A stretch of 36,837 nucleotides of DNA from Bacteroidia bacterium (GCA_030432655.1 JAUILA010000038.1:1-36837); one strand, 5' to 3'; shown: positions 8,941-18,477, counted from the first letter of the stretch. The notes: a model not told the origin generated them from the letters alone. Numbers and translations: made by a program.

Positions 8941-10830
8941 ATGGGAGAACATTCAGTAAGTATTGCAGAAAACCGGGAAGTCAGGGCCCGTTTTATCAGA
9001 CATCTGCTGCATGATATTCGTGCGCTTGAAGAAATGCTGGACCGGAACATGATCGAGTCAGGCATTACCCGGGTAGGGGCGGAGCAGGAATTTTGTCTTG
9101 TTGACCACAATTGGCGCCCGTCCATTAATTCGGCCGAGATACTTCAGGCCCTGGATGATCCGCATTATCAGACAGAACTTGCACGCTACAACCTGGAAAT
9201 TAACCTGGATCCCAGGAAAGTGGAGTCAGGGTGCTTCGGGGCAATAAACGAAGAGCTCACCCGGCGGCTGAACAATGCGAACGAAGAAGCGATAAACCTG
9301 AATACACGAATTCTGTTGGCGGGAATTCTCCCAACAATAAGCAAAAATGAGCTGGAGTTTGAGTACATGACGCCCATGCCCCGGTATTTCGCGTTGAATG
9401 AAGCCGTAAAGAGGCATCGCAAAGGTGATTTTTCAGTTCACCTGGATGGTGTGGATGAATTATCACTGCTCCATGATTCAGTATTGTTTGAAGCGTGTAA
9501 CACCAGCTTTCAGGTGCATTTGCAGGTGTCACCGGATGATTTTGTTGCCAGTTACAACTGGGCCCAGGCCATTGCCGCACCGATACTCGGTATTGCCACA
9601 AATTCTCCGTTATTGCTCGGAAGGGAACTATGGGCGGAAACCCGGATTGCCCTCTTCCAGCAAAGTATCGATACCCGCCTGTCATCCTATGCGTTAAAGG
9701 AGCAGGAACCGCGCGTGACCTTCGGGGACAGGTGGGAGACTGGTTCGCTTGCCGAAATTTTCAAGAATGATATTGCCCGGCACCGTGTCATTTTATCGAA
9801 GGAAATCAGGGAGGATTCGCTGGAAACGCTGAAGTCAGGAAAAGTGCCCGGCCTGAAGGCGCTGTGTGTGCATAATGGTACGGTATATCGCTGGAATCGT
9901 CCCTGTTACGGGGTCAGTAAAGGAACGGCACACGTGCGCATAGAAAACAGGTACCTGCCCTCCGGGCCAACTCCCATCGATGAAATGGCTAATTTTGTGC
10001 TTTGGGTCGGATTGATGCTGGGGCGACCGGCCGGGTTTGACAATATCGCGGAGGTAATGGATTTCCGCGATGCCAAGTCGAATTTCTTCCGGGCAGCCAG
10101 GAATGGAAAAGACAGTGTGCTGACCTGGGACGGCAAGTCACGTCATCTTACCGACCTGCTGCGGAATGATCTGCTGCCGATGGCAAGGGAAGGGCTTCTT
10201 AATTATGGCCTGGAAGAAAAGGAAATAAGTGAATACCTGGATGTGATTGAAGGAAGAATTGACGGACAAACCGGGTCACAATGGATGATTTCCGGTTTCA
10301 GGCAAGCCCGGGCGACGATGAAAAAGGATGATGCCCTGATGGTCCTGACAAAAAGTATTCATGACAACCAGCGAAAAGGGAGACCGGTACATGAATGGCC
10401 TCCAATGCATCAGGACCTTGAGCCGCACGAAGCAGCGTCACGGGTCGAGCATATCATGTCTACCCAGTTATTCACCGTGATGGATAAGGACCTGGCCATG
10501 CTGGCTACTTCGGTGATGCGCTGGAAGAATATTCATCACGTTCCTGTGGAAACAGTAGAGCGGGACTTGTGCGGATTGCTTACCTGGACTCATATGATCC
10601 GTAATCATAAGCACGAAGAAGATCCCGCGCTCCTTGTTGAGGATATTATGGAAAAAAACGTTATCTCTGTGGTGCCAACCACTCCCATTCGGGAAGCCAT
10701 CCGGATAATGAAGGAGAATGAAATCGGCTGTTTGCCGGTTGCAGTGGAGAATGAACTGGTGGGAATCATTACCATTGAGGATGTGTTAGAATTTGATCAT
10801 GAGGAAAAACAGCCCGGAAATCCAGGATAA
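8941..10830 (+). CDS. GCS2-type glutamate-cysteine ligase-like (carboxylate-amine ligase) fused to two CBS domains
   Basis: About 629 residues from the ATG at 8941. An ATG at 8920 is also possible, but the MGEHSV start matches how I recall this family beginning. The N-terminal 500 residues carry GCS2 features: RVGAEQEFCLVD (ATP/metal-binding Glu cluster), LEINLDP, FEACNTSFQVHLQV and TNSPLLLGRELWAETR. The last 128 residues contain two CBS motifs (VEHIMSTQLFTV and VEDIMEKNVISV...GIITIEDVLEF), which usually bind adenine nucleotides and would tie activity to energy state. Family members form amide bonds between a carboxylate and an amine. The product here is unknown, and true glutathione synthesis is not implied. 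The gene is followed closely by an aspartoacylase-like hydrolase, which suggests a ligase/hydrolase pair acting on one N-acyl or peptide compound. Confidence 0.85.
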   Translation: MGEHSVSIAENREVRARFIRHLLHDIRALEEMLDRNMIESGITRVGAEQEFCLVDHNWRPSINSAEILQALDDPHYQTELARYNLEINLDPRKVESGCFGAINEELTRRLNNANEEAINLNTRILLAGILPTISKNELEFEYMTPMPRYFALNEAVKRHRKGDFSVHLDGVDELSLLHDSVLFEACNTSFQVHLQVSPDDFVASYNWAQAIAAPILGIATNSPLLLGRELWAETRIALFQQSIDTRLSSYALKEQEPRVTFGDRWETGSLAEIFKNDIARHRVILSKEIREDSLETLKSGKVPGLKALCVHNGTVYRWNRPCYGVSKGTAHVRIENRYLPSGPTPIDEMANFVLWVGLMLGRPAGFDNIAEVMDFRDAKSNFFRAARNGKDSVLTWDGKSRHLTDLLRNDLLPMAREGLLNYGLEEKEISEYLDVIEGRIDGQTGSQWMISGFRQARATMKKDDALMVLTKSIHDNQRKGRPVHEWPPMHQDLEPHEAASRVEHIMSTQLFTVMDKDLAMLATSVMRWKNIHHVPVETVERDLCGLLTWTHMIRNHKHEEDPALLVEDIMEKNVISVVPTTPIREAIRIMKENEIGCLPVAVENELVGIITIEDVLEFDHEEKQPGNPG

Positions 10831-10834
10831 GGCG

Positions 10835-12007
10835 ATGAGAAATGAATTTCTGATCGGAACCGTCAGGGGCAACCACGAGGGTCCGACAGTTATTTTCGTT
10901 GGCGGAATCCATGGAAATGAACCATCCGGTGTGCAGGCGCTGGAGCTTGTCATGAAGGAGCTGGAAGGTGAAGCTGAATCCCTGCGGGGGACTGTGTTTG
11001 CACTTCGTGGCAATCCTGCCGCACTGGCTTTGCAGGAACGGTTTATTGATGAGGACCTGAACAGGCTTTGGACTATCCCCCGGGTAAATGCGATTAAGTC
11101 TGGCGAACTCAAGCCGGCTTCCAGTGAAGAAAATCAGCAGCAGCAACTTTGCCGGCTTATTGATGAGATCCTGGAGAATGAATCAGGCCCCTTTTATTTC
11201 TTTGACTTACACACAACGTCGTGTCAGACGATCCCTTTTCTGACCGTTAATGATATGCATATGAACCGGGTCTATGCTGAACAATATCCTGTCCCCATGA
11301 TCCTTGGAATAGAGGAATACCTGGAAGGACCTGTGCTAAGTTATATAAATGAACTTGGGTATGTGGCCTTTGGCTTTGAGGCCGGCCAGCACGACGACCC
11401 GCATTCGGTGCAAAACCAGCTGGCATTTATACGGCTGACCCTGAGTTTTACAGGTGCCCTTGACAGGTCCGATCTGTCTTTTCAGCATTACTACGAGTCT
11501 TTAAAAAAGGCAGCCAGTGGTGTGAATGAGGTGTATGAGATTTTTTTCAGATATGAAATTGATAAAGACGAATTATTCGAGATGCAACCCGGCTTCGTTA
11601 ATTTCGAGTCTGTTAAAAAAGATAGCTCCCTGGCTTCCAGTAATGGGGAAATTCTGAAAGCTTCACGTGATTCAAGTCTGTTTATGCCCTTGTATCAGAA
11701 GCAGGGAAATGACGGATATTTCCTGATACGAAAAATTCCCAGGTTCATATTGCGTATTTCGGACTGGCTTCGCCGAATCCGGATGGATCATATATTCCCC
11801 CTGCTTCCCGGCATTCGGTGGGAAGATGAGGGTAAAAATGCTTTAGTTGTGAATAAGCGTGTGGCAAGGTTTTTCGCCAGGGAAATTTTTCACCTGTTTG
11901 GGTACCGCAATAAAGTCATTGATCAGGACCACATTCGAATGAAGAACCGCGAGACGGTGGCCCGTAAAGAGGAATACAAATCGGCACCCTGGTTTGACAA
12001 GCTCTGA
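10835..12007 (+). CDS. Succinylglutamate desuccinylase/aspartoacylase-family zinc hydrolase (M14-like)
   Basis: 390 residues. The zinc site is visible as GGIHGNEPSG (His and Glu ligands, residues 26 and 29) and FDLHTTS (His126). A DLNR motif near 74-77 binds the substrate carboxylate, and FGFEAGQHDD holds the likely catalytic Glu. The C-terminal 130 residues form an extra domain ending in a basic stretch. An open frame continues upstream to 10793, overlapping the ligase by 38 nt. The ATG at 10835, four bases after the ligase stop, better matches the family's usual N-terminus and is preferred. The family removes acyl groups from amino acids such as N-acetylaspartate or N-succinylglutamate. The substrate here is unknown and is probably linked to the product of the upstream ligase. 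Confidence 0.85.
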   Translation: MRNEFLIGTVRGNHEGPTVIFVGGIHGNEPSGVQALELVMKELEGEAESLRGTVFALRGNPAALALQERFIDEDLNRLWTIPRVNAIKSGELKPASSEENQQQQLCRLIDEILENESGPFYFFDLHTTSCQTIPFLTVNDMHMNRVYAEQYPVPMILGIEEYLEGPVLSYINELGYVAFGFEAGQHDDPHSVQNQLAFIRLTLSFTGALDRSDLSFQHYYESLKKAASGVNEVYEIFFRYEIDKDELFEMQPGFVNFESVKKDSSLASSNGEILKASRDSSLFMPLYQKQGNDGYFLIRKIPRFILRISDWLRRIRMDHIFPLLPGIRWEDEGKNALVVNKRVARFFAREIFHLFGYRNKVIDQDHIRMKNRETVARKEEYKSAPWFDKL

Positions 12008-12108
12008 AATTTTCAAAAACTGACAAAAGTCATATCCGCATGATGAAATAATGGGTCCGTTTAACCCGTTAATTCATATACCTTTACCTTATTACAATCA
12101 ATACAATA

Positions 12109-12549
12109 ATGAAGAAAGCAATTTATTTGTGGCTGATCATTGTGCTGCTCCCCTTAAGCGCATTCAGCCAGGACTGGTATACCGATCTTGAGGATGCCAG
12201 TAAAGTTGCCACATCAGATCATAAGGCCATCATTATGGTGTTTCAGGGATCTGACTGGTGTGCCCCTTGCATTAAACTCAGCCGCGAAATCTGGGATACC
12301 GAGGAGTTCAGAGCATATGCATCGGAACATTATGTAATGCTGCAGGTCGATTTTCCGCGTCAGAAAAAACATGCACTGCCTGAAGAACAACAGGAAAAGA
12401 ACGGAATCCTTGCGGAAAAATACAATCAGAACGGAATTTTTCCATTGGTTGTCGTGCTGGATGAAAATGGCAAAGTGGTTGGTGAAACCGGCTACCTGAA
12501 ATATTCTCCCGAAGAATATATTGAACATATCAATTCCTTCCTGAACTAA
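12109..12549 (+). CDS. Secreted thioredoxin-family protein (CAPC active site)
   Basis: 146 residues. A signal peptide (IYLWLIIVLLPLSAFSQ) precedes a thioredoxin fold with active site SDWCAPCIKL near residue 47 and a cis-Pro-like segment in GIFPLVVVLDENGKVVGETGY. It is a periplasmic thiol oxidoreductase of the DUF255/Thioredoxin_7 type. It opens a four-gene operon: the ApbE gene starts at the very next base after its stop. The conserved neighbourhood (thioredoxin, ApbE, DUF4266, DUF3570) suggests that it keeps cysteines reduced in the flavinylation pathway, possibly those of the Cys-rich DUF4266 tail. That partner assignment is inference. A TACCTTTA box at 12079-12086 may be its promoter. Confidence 0.87.
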   Translation: MKKAIYLWLIIVLLPLSAFSQDWYTDLEDASKVATSDHKAIIMVFQGSDWCAPCIKLSREIWDTEEFRAYASEHYVMLQVDFPRQKKHALPEEQQEKNGILAEKYNQNGIFPLVVVLDENGKVVGETGYLKYSPEEYIEHINSFLN

Positions 12550-13530
12550 GTGAAAGGACCGCTTATTTTATTGTTTATGTTGATTTCCTGGGCACTGCCG
12601 GCCCAGCAATTGTATCAGCGCACCCTTAAGCTGATGGGTAGCCGCTTTGATATCACCGTGGTGGCGCAGGATTCAGTATCCGGGAATGAATACATTGACC
12701 TGGCGGTTGACGAAATTTCCCGTATTGAAAAGCTGATCTCCTCCTGGGATCCTGATTCAGAGACATCTGAGATTAACAGAAACGCCGGAATCAGGCCTGT
12801 CAATGTGGATGAAGAGCTTTACGGGCTGATTGACCGTGCACTCGCCATTGCAAGGCTGACCGACGGAGCATTCGACATCACCTATGCGTCCATGGATCGA
12901 ATCTGGAAATTTGACGGGAGCATGACAAGAAAACCTTCGGAAGAGGAGGTAGCTGCATCCGTTTCGCTGGTCGGGTATGAGCGGGTGGTTATGAATGCTG
13001 AAGAACATTCGGTCTACCTTCCGGAAAAAGGGATGAAAATTGGATTTGGGGGGATTGGTAAAGGATATGCCGCGGATAAGGCAAAAGCCCTGCTGATGAG
13101 CCGTGGAGTCAGCGGCGGGATAGTAAATGCATCCGGCGATATGAATACATGGGGAAATCCGCCGGACGGGGATGCCTGGAAAATAGCGATTACTAACCCC
13201 GTCCGTAAAAACAACATATTTGCCGCACTTCCGGTAACAGAACGGGCGGTGGTCACATCGGGAGATTATGAACGTTTTGTCATGTTTGACGGAATCAGGT
13301 ACTCGCATATTATTAATCCTAAGACCGGGTATCCGGCTACCGGTATTATTTCCGTAACCGTTCTCGCTCCCAGGGCTGAACTGGCCGATGCCCTTGCGAC
13401 TTCCGTATTTGTTATGGGCGCAGAGGTCGGACTCGACCGGATTGAACAATTGCCCGGCGTGGAATGCATAATTGTGGATGACCGGGGGGAGGTTCATTCA
13501 ACAACTAATATTAAACTGGAAACACAATGA
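12550..13530 (+). CDS. apbE: FAD:protein FMN transferase ApbE
   Basis: 326 residues, starting with GTG immediately after the thioredoxin stop. A signal peptide (LILLFMLISWALPAQQ) directs it to the periplasm. Family motifs are all present: the opening LMGSRFDITVV, SWDPDSETSEINRN, FGGIGKGYAADKA, NASGDMNTWG, SHIINPKTGYPA, and ADALATSVFVMG with the magnesium-binding Asp. Length is typical. ApbE moves FMN from FAD to a Ser/Thr of target proteins outside the cytoplasm. The gene overlaps DUF4266 by 4 nt (ATGA). The flavinylated target is likely encoded in the same operon, and the DUF3570 protein is the only large candidate. Confidence 0.95.
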   Translation: MKGPLILLFMLISWALPAQQLYQRTLKLMGSRFDITVVAQDSVSGNEYIDLAVDEISRIEKLISSWDPDSETSEINRNAGIRPVNVDEELYGLIDRALAIARLTDGAFDITYASMDRIWKFDGSMTRKPSEEEVAASVSLVGYERVVMNAEEHSVYLPEKGMKIGFGGIGKGYAADKAKALLMSRGVSGGIVNASGDMNTWGNPPDGDAWKIAITNPVRKNNIFAALPVTERAVVTSGDYERFVMFDGIRYSHIINPKTGYPATGIISVTVLAPRAELADALATSVFVMGAEVGLDRIEQLPGVECIIVDDRGEVHSTTNIKLETQ

Positions 13531-13736
13531 AAAGAATTATTCCGATCATCGCGGGTGTCCTGCTGATGGCGTCCTGTTCAGTGGTAAAAGAATATGAGAA
13601 GGTCAACCTGAATGACCCTGATATGGCGCTGAGCAACAAAATGACCGACCGGTTTGAGCTTAATTTTCAGTCATACCGGGAAGCGGCAGCCGGGGCGAAT
13701 GGAGGAAAAACAGGGGGCGGCTGCGGATGCAACTGA
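13527..13736 (+). CDS. DUF4266 small lipoprotein
   Basis: 69 residues. The signal peptide ends in a lipobox (LLMASC), so it is lipid-anchored. The mature part has the DUF4266 signature (LNDPDMAL, then FELNFQSYREAAAG) and ends in a Gly/Cys-rich tail, GGKTGGGCGCN. The tail cysteines may bind a metal or serve as a redox relay with the operon's thioredoxin. It overlaps apbE by 4 nt. The DUF3570 gene starts 7 nt after its stop. Function is not established; the operon points to periplasmic redox or flavin chemistry. Confidence 0.88.
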   Translation: MKRIIPIIAGVLLMASCSVVKEYEKVNLNDPDMALSNKMTDRFELNFQSYREAAAGANGGKTGGGCGCN

Positions 13737-13743
13737 CAGGAGT

Positions 13744-15060
13744 ATGAAACGATTACTTATACTTCCTTGTCTGATTTTTGCTTCCTTTACTGTGAATGCT
13801 CAGCAGGCTGATTCCGTAAAGCAATTCAAGAAACGGGTCCTGGAGAGCATGGAGGTAAGTCTTATCACCAGCTATTATTCGCAGGACGGTGATAATGCAG
13901 CGGTCAGCGGCGGAATAGGAACGGAGAAATTAACGGATTTCACTCCGACAATTGTTGTAGCCATACCGCTGAATGCCGATGATATCCTTACTGTTGATGC
14001 CGGTATTTCTGCCTACACCTCCGCATCCTCCAGTAATGTCAATCCGTTTGACGGCAACGATGAAGCAAGTCCCTTTCATGCCTCTTCCGGGGCGTCATCC
14101 AGTGATACCTGGGTCAACCTGACCACCACCTATAGTCACAGTTCGGATGACCGGAATTCCATTTGGTCAGGTAAATTCTCCGTTTCATCAGAATATGATT
14201 ACTTTTCATTGGGATTCGGAGGATCCTACGCGAGGTTATTTAATGAAAAGAACACGGAGCTGAGTATTCATGCCAATGCCTTCTTTGATACCTGGAATGC
14301 TATTTACCCCTATGAACTTAGGCCATTTTCGCCGGGCGGGGCCGGATTGGACCACCCGTTATTTACCCTGAATACAATTACCGGAAACCAGGATTATGCT
14401 CCGTTATTTGTGCCTTTTGATAACGAGAAGCGTAATTCGTACAGTGCGGGAATCGGATTTTCCCAGATACTCTCGCCTAACCTCCAGGGGTCCCTGGCAC
14501 TTGATTTCGTCTTACAGGACGGATTACTGTCCACCCCGTTCCAGCGCGTATATTTCTCGGATTTTGAGGCATCCTACATCAATGATTTCCGTCTGGCTGA
14601 TAATAATGAACAATTGCCTGGTACGCGCTTTAAGGTAGCGATCGGCGGAAGACTACACTATTATGTTAACGAAAGGGTGGTACTGAGAAGTTACTATCGT
14701 TATTATACCGATGACTGGGGCATTCAATCGCACACGGCCAGCCTGGAGGTACCCGTGAAATTATCCATGAAGTTTACTGTTTACCCGTCCTATCGCTTTT
14801 ACAATCAGACAGCGGCCGATTATTTCGCGCCATTTGCGGAACATGTTTCGACAAGTGCCTTTTACACGTCGGATTATGATCTGTCTGAATTCAATGCCAA
14901 TCAGTTTGGTATCGGGGTGACCTACACGGATATTTTCACCAATTTCCATTTGTGGAATTTTGGTCTGAAAACGATTGACCTCAGGTTCAATACCTACAAG
15001 CGGAATACAGGATTGACTTCCTCTATTATTTCCGGAGGTTTCACGTTCGTTGTGGATTAG
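13744..15060 (+). CDS. DUF3570 outer-membrane beta-barrel protein
   Basis: 438 residues. The open frame reaches back to 13654, overlapping DUF4266, but the ATG at 13744 begins a good signal peptide (LLILPCLIFASFTVNAQQ) and is preferred. The remainder is alternating beta strand, ends in FTFVVD, and looks like an outer-membrane barrel. An SGAS motif lies at 115-118 after an Asp-rich loop (FDGNDEASPFHASSGASSS). It resembles the D-x-x-[ST]-G-A-[ST] site flavinylated by ApbE, though the Asp position holds His here. It is the last gene of the thioredoxin/apbE/DUF4266 operon. A flavinylated outer-membrane redox protein is a reasonable guess, not shown. Confidence 0.85.
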   Translation: MKRLLILPCLIFASFTVNAQQADSVKQFKKRVLESMEVSLITSYYSQDGDNAAVSGGIGTEKLTDFTPTIVVAIPLNADDILTVDAGISAYTSASSSNVNPFDGNDEASPFHASSGASSSDTWVNLTTTYSHSSDDRNSIWSGKFSVSSEYDYFSLGFGGSYARLFNEKNTELSIHANAFFDTWNAIYPYELRPFSPGGAGLDHPLFTLNTITGNQDYAPLFVPFDNEKRNSYSAGIGFSQILSPNLQGSLALDFVLQDGLLSTPFQRVYFSDFEASYINDFRLADNNEQLPGTRFKVAIGGRLHYYVNERVVLRSYYRYYTDDWGIQSHTASLEVPVKLSMKFTVYPSYRFYNQTAADYFAPFAEHVSTSAFYTSDYDLSEFNANQFGIGVTYTDIFTNFHLWNFGLKTIDLRFNTYKRNTGLTSSIISGGFTFVVD

Positions 15061-15112
15061 CGCATTTCGGCTAAAACCCGTAATCTTGTATTAGAACCAA
15101 TACAATTGCAGG

Positions 15113-16366
15113 ATGTCCAGCCAATATACAGGCCCCTTCAGGCAACTTGTTCCCATGACCGGTCTTCCGGAACGAGGTGCTGTCCGGGATGAGCAGCTCC
15201 TGATACAGGAGAATGCAGGAATAATTACTGAAAATGGCCTGATCAGGGAAACGGGAACGCATGAAGAGTTACTGGAAAAGGCCCGTCAGGAGAATGTTGA
15301 GATTAACCTGCTTGAGCGGGAGTATGTAGTACTTCCCGGGTTTATCGACAGTCATACGCATATTTGTTTCGGAGGATCCCGCGCCCGGGATTATGCCATG
15401 CGCAATGCAGGTAAAAGTTACCTCGAGATTGCAAGAGCCGGTGGTGGAATCTGGGACACGGTTACTAAAACGCGTGAAGCATCGGAGGAAGAGCTGGCCA
15501 AATTGACTGCACGCCGTGCTAATGAATTGCTACAGCGTGGAATTACAACAGCGGAGGTGAAAAGCGGGTATGGCCTTTCGGTCAATCAGGAACTTAAGAT
15601 GCTCCGTGCCATCCGGACTGCCGCTGAAAATACCGCCTGCACGCTGGTCCCGACCTGTCTGGCCGCCCACATGGTGCCAAGGGACTATGATGGAACGCCT
15701 GAAGAATATCTCCGTGAGATTATAGATCATCTTTTCCCGGTTATTAAATCGGAAGGGCTGGCCCGGCGTGTCGATGCCTTTATCGAAGAAAGCGCTTTTA
15801 CCTCAGAAAATATTCAGCCTTATTTTAAACGGGCCGCTGAAATGGGCTTTGATATTACGGTTCATGCTGATCAATTCCATACCGGGGGAAGCGAAGTGGC
15901 GGTTGAGTTCAGGGCCGTCAGTGCCGATCACCTCGAGGCAAGCGGGGAACAGGAAATTTCGATGCTGGCGGGAAGTGACACCATTGCCACGGCCTTGCCA
16001 GGTGCTTCGGTCGGACTGGGCATGGCATTCACTCCGGCCAGGCAAATTCTTGATGAAGGGGGCGTGGTGGCGATTGCCAGTGACTGGAATCCGGGCTCAG
16101 CACCAATGGGTGACCTGCTGACCCAGGCGAGTCTTCTGGGAACCTTTGGAAAACTGAGTAACGCAGAAGTGCTGGCTGGTATTACCGAGAGGGCAGCTAA
16201 AGCCCTGCGCCTGGAGAAAGCCGGGCGGCTGGAAGCAGGTTATATGGCAGATATGGTCCTGTTTGAGACCAGTGACTTCAATGATATACTTTACCGGCAG
16301 GGCCAGCTTAAACCCGCCATGGTAATCAAGAAGGGTAAAAAGGTTTATAGCATACATGACGTTTAA
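15113..16366 (+). CDS. hutI: Imidazolonepropionase HutI
   Basis: 417 residues of the amidohydrolase family. Metal ligands are visible: GFIDSHTHICFGG (His81, His83), TVHADQFHTGG (His251), SADHLE (His273) and IASDWNPGSAPMGDL (Asp324). The segment SRARDYAMRNAGKSYLEIARAGGGI is typical of HutI. It opens imidazolone-5-propionate to N-formimino-L-glutamate, step three of histidine degradation in the cytoplasm. Its end overlaps the start of hutU by 11 nt, so the two are one operon. A TAATCTTG box at 15081-15088 may be the promoter. hutH and the formiminoglutamate hydrolase gene are not in the window. Confidence 0.95.
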   Translation: MSSQYTGPFRQLVPMTGLPERGAVRDEQLLIQENAGIITENGLIRETGTHEELLEKARQENVEINLLEREYVVLPGFIDSHTHICFGGSRARDYAMRNAGKSYLEIARAGGGIWDTVTKTREASEEELAKLTARRANELLQRGITTAEVKSGYGLSVNQELKMLRAIRTAAENTACTLVPTCLAAHMVPRDYDGTPEEYLREIIDHLFPVIKSEGLARRVDAFIEESAFTSENIQPYFKRAAEMGFDITVHADQFHTGGSEVAVEFRAVSADHLEASGEQEISMLAGSDTIATALPGASVGLGMAFTPARQILDEGGVVAIASDWNPGSAPMGDLLTQASLLGTFGKLSNAEVLAGITERAAKALRLEKAGRLEAGYMADMVLFETSDFNDILYRQGQLKPAMVIKKGKKVYSIHDV

Positions 16367-18356
16367 AGAACAGATACTTCAGGGAATTCCGGCAGAATTG
16401 CCGCCGGAATCAGTTTACGATGAATCGGTCAATCACGCTCCCCGGCGGAAAGACATTCTGTCGGCTGATGAGAAAAAACTGGCTGTGCGTAATGCGCTCC
16501 GGTATTTTCCGGAAACATGGCACGGATTGCTCGCTAAAGAATTCTATGATGAGTTAAAGAAATACGGTCGAATTTACATGTACCGCTTTAAGCCGTCGTA
16601 TGCGATGTACGCCAGGCCGATAAGCGAATATCCGGCACAGACTCAGCAGGCTGCTGCCATTATGCTGATGATCCAGAATAACCTGGACCCGGCTGTGGCC
16701 CAGCACCCGGAGGAACTTATTACGTACGGCGGAAACGGTGCCGTGTTCCAGAATTGGGCCCAGTACCTGCTTACAATGAAATACCTTGCTCAGATGACCG
16801 TGGAGCAAACCTTGCACATGTATTCCGGCCATCCGCTGGGCCTCTTTCCATCCACAAAGGACGCCCCACGGGTCGTGGTGACAAACGGGATGATGATCCC
16901 GAACCATTCCGGGAATGATGACTGGGAACGGTACAATGCCCTTGGGGTGACTCAGTACGGTCAGATGACAGCCGGCTCCTACATGTACATTGGTCCGCAG
17001 GGTATTGTGCATGGGACGACCATTACCGTTATGAATGCCTTCAGGAGAACGCTGGGAGAACAAAAAGACCCGGCAGGCCATGTATTTCTTACAGCCGGTC
17101 TTGGAGGAATGAGCGGAGCACAGCCCAAAGCGGGGAATATTGCCGGTTGTATTACCGTTTGTGCCGAAGTCAACCCGGAGGCGGCCAGAAAGCGTCATGA
17201 CCAGGGGTGGGTGGATGAATTAATTGAGGACATGGACGCGCTGGTTGATCGGGTTTCCGGGGCCATGGACAATAAAGAAGTTGTTTCCATAGCGTTCCTT
17301 GGGAATGTGGTGGACGTCTGGGAACGGTTCCTTCAGGATGAAATACATGTTGAGCTTGGCTCTGATCAGACCTCGCTGCATAATCCATGGTCAGGCGGGT
17401 ACTATCCTGCTGGAGTATCCTTTGAGGAATCAAACCGTATGATCCGGGAAGAGCCCGATAAATTCAGGGAAAAAGTCAGGGAGTCACTACGGCGTCATGC
17501 GGCAGCAATCAACAGGCATGCCGACAGGGGTACCTATTTCTTTGATTACGGAAATGCCTTCTTACTCGAAGCCTCCCGGGCCGGGGCTGATGTAATGGCT
17601 GATGACGGGGTTGATTTCAAGTACCCCTCATATGTCCAGGACATCCTTGGTCCCATGTGTTTTGATTACGGATTCGGACCATTCCGCTGGGTTTGCACCT
17701 CCGGAAAACCGGATGATCTCAGGAAATCGGACCAGATTGCCCTGGAAATACTGAGGGAGATAAAGGCCACTGCACCATCAGAAATCCGCCAGCAAATGCA
17801 GGATAATATCAAATGGATAGAGGAAGCGGAACAAAACCGTCTTGTGGTCGGGTCACAGGCACGAATCCTGTATGCAGATGCTGAAGGAAGGCGTAAAATT
17901 GCACTTGCGTTTAATGAAGCGATACGCAACGGACAGATTGAGGGGCCGGTTGTTCTTGGAAGGGATCACCACGACGTGAGCGGCACCGATTCGCCCTATC
18001 GTGAAACAAGTAATATCTATGACGGCTCCCGGTTTACCGCGGATATGGCTATACAGAATGTCATTGGAGACAGTTTTCGGGGAGCTACCTGGGTATCTGT
18101 TCATAACGGCGGGGGAGTCGGTTGGGGTGAAGTGATTAATGGCGGATTCGGAATGCTCCTTGACGGCTCGGAAGAGGCAGACCACCGAATCAGGAATATG
18201 CTGTTTTATGATGTGAATAACGGGATTGCCCGCCGAAGCTGGGCCAGGAACACTGAAGCGATGTTCGCAATCGAACGGGAAATGAAACGGACACCGGAAC
18301 TTCTTGTTACCATGCCAAGCCTGGTGAATGACGATCTGATTGACGGATTGGAATAA
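16356..18356 (+). CDS. hutU: Urocanate hydratase HutU (long form)
   Basis: 666 residues, about 110 longer than the classic 556-residue enzyme and matching the long form common in Bacteroidota. Motifs are YGGNGAVFQNWAQYLLTMKY, MYSGHPLGLFPS, MTAGSYMYIGPQGIVHGT, the NAD-binding stretch GLGGMSGAQPKAG, ELGSDQTSLHNPWSGGYYPAG, and a Gly-rich VSVHNGGGVGWGEVINGGFG near the C-terminus. It converts urocanate to imidazolonepropionate using tightly bound NAD as an electrophile, the step before HutI. The gene starts inside the end of hutI and no gene follows it closely, so it ends the operon. Confidence 0.96.
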   Translation: MTFKEQILQGIPAELPPESVYDESVNHAPRRKDILSADEKKLAVRNALRYFPETWHGLLAKEFYDELKKYGRIYMYRFKPSYAMYARPISEYPAQTQQAAAIMLMIQNNLDPAVAQHPEELITYGGNGAVFQNWAQYLLTMKYLAQMTVEQTLHMYSGHPLGLFPSTKDAPRVVVTNGMMIPNHSGNDDWERYNALGVTQYGQMTAGSYMYIGPQGIVHGTTITVMNAFRRTLGEQKDPAGHVFLTAGLGGMSGAQPKAGNIAGCITVCAEVNPEAARKRHDQGWVDELIEDMDALVDRVSGAMDNKEVVSIAFLGNVVDVWERFLQDEIHVELGSDQTSLHNPWSGGYYPAGVSFEESNRMIREEPDKFREKVRESLRRHAAAINRHADRGTYFFDYGNAFLLEASRAGADVMADDGVDFKYPSYVQDILGPMCFDYGFGPFRWVCTSGKPDDLRKSDQIALEILREIKATAPSEIRQQMQDNIKWIEEAEQNRLVVGSQARILYADAEGRRKIALAFNEAIRNGQIEGPVVLGRDHHDVSGTDSPYRETSNIYDGSRFTADMAIQNVIGDSFRGATWVSVHNGGGVGWGEVINGGFGMLLDGSEEADHRIRNMLFYDVNNGIARRSWARNTEAMFAIEREMKRTPELLVTMPSLVNDDLIDGLE

Positions 18357-18477
18357 GGAAACAGGTTAATGATTTACAGGTCGGGAAGGTAAACAGTGTA
18401 TGTCCAGGGGTAACATTTGGTGAAATCACCTGTTAAACGAATAGTATCAATTAACCAACAATTCTTCATTTCCAAGC

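Noticed and set aside
9869-9877. GTGCATA copy inside the GCS2-like gene
   Set aside because: Single unpaired copy in coding sequence, outside the element; expected by chance.
12757-13497. 246-residue minus-strand frame opposite apbE
   Set aside because: ApbE motifs are clear on the plus strand; the opposite frame is a shadow.
16554-17198. 214-residue minus-strand frame opposite hutU
   Set aside because: Shadow of the strongly recognisable urocanase; His/Pro-rich composition is typical of antisense frames.
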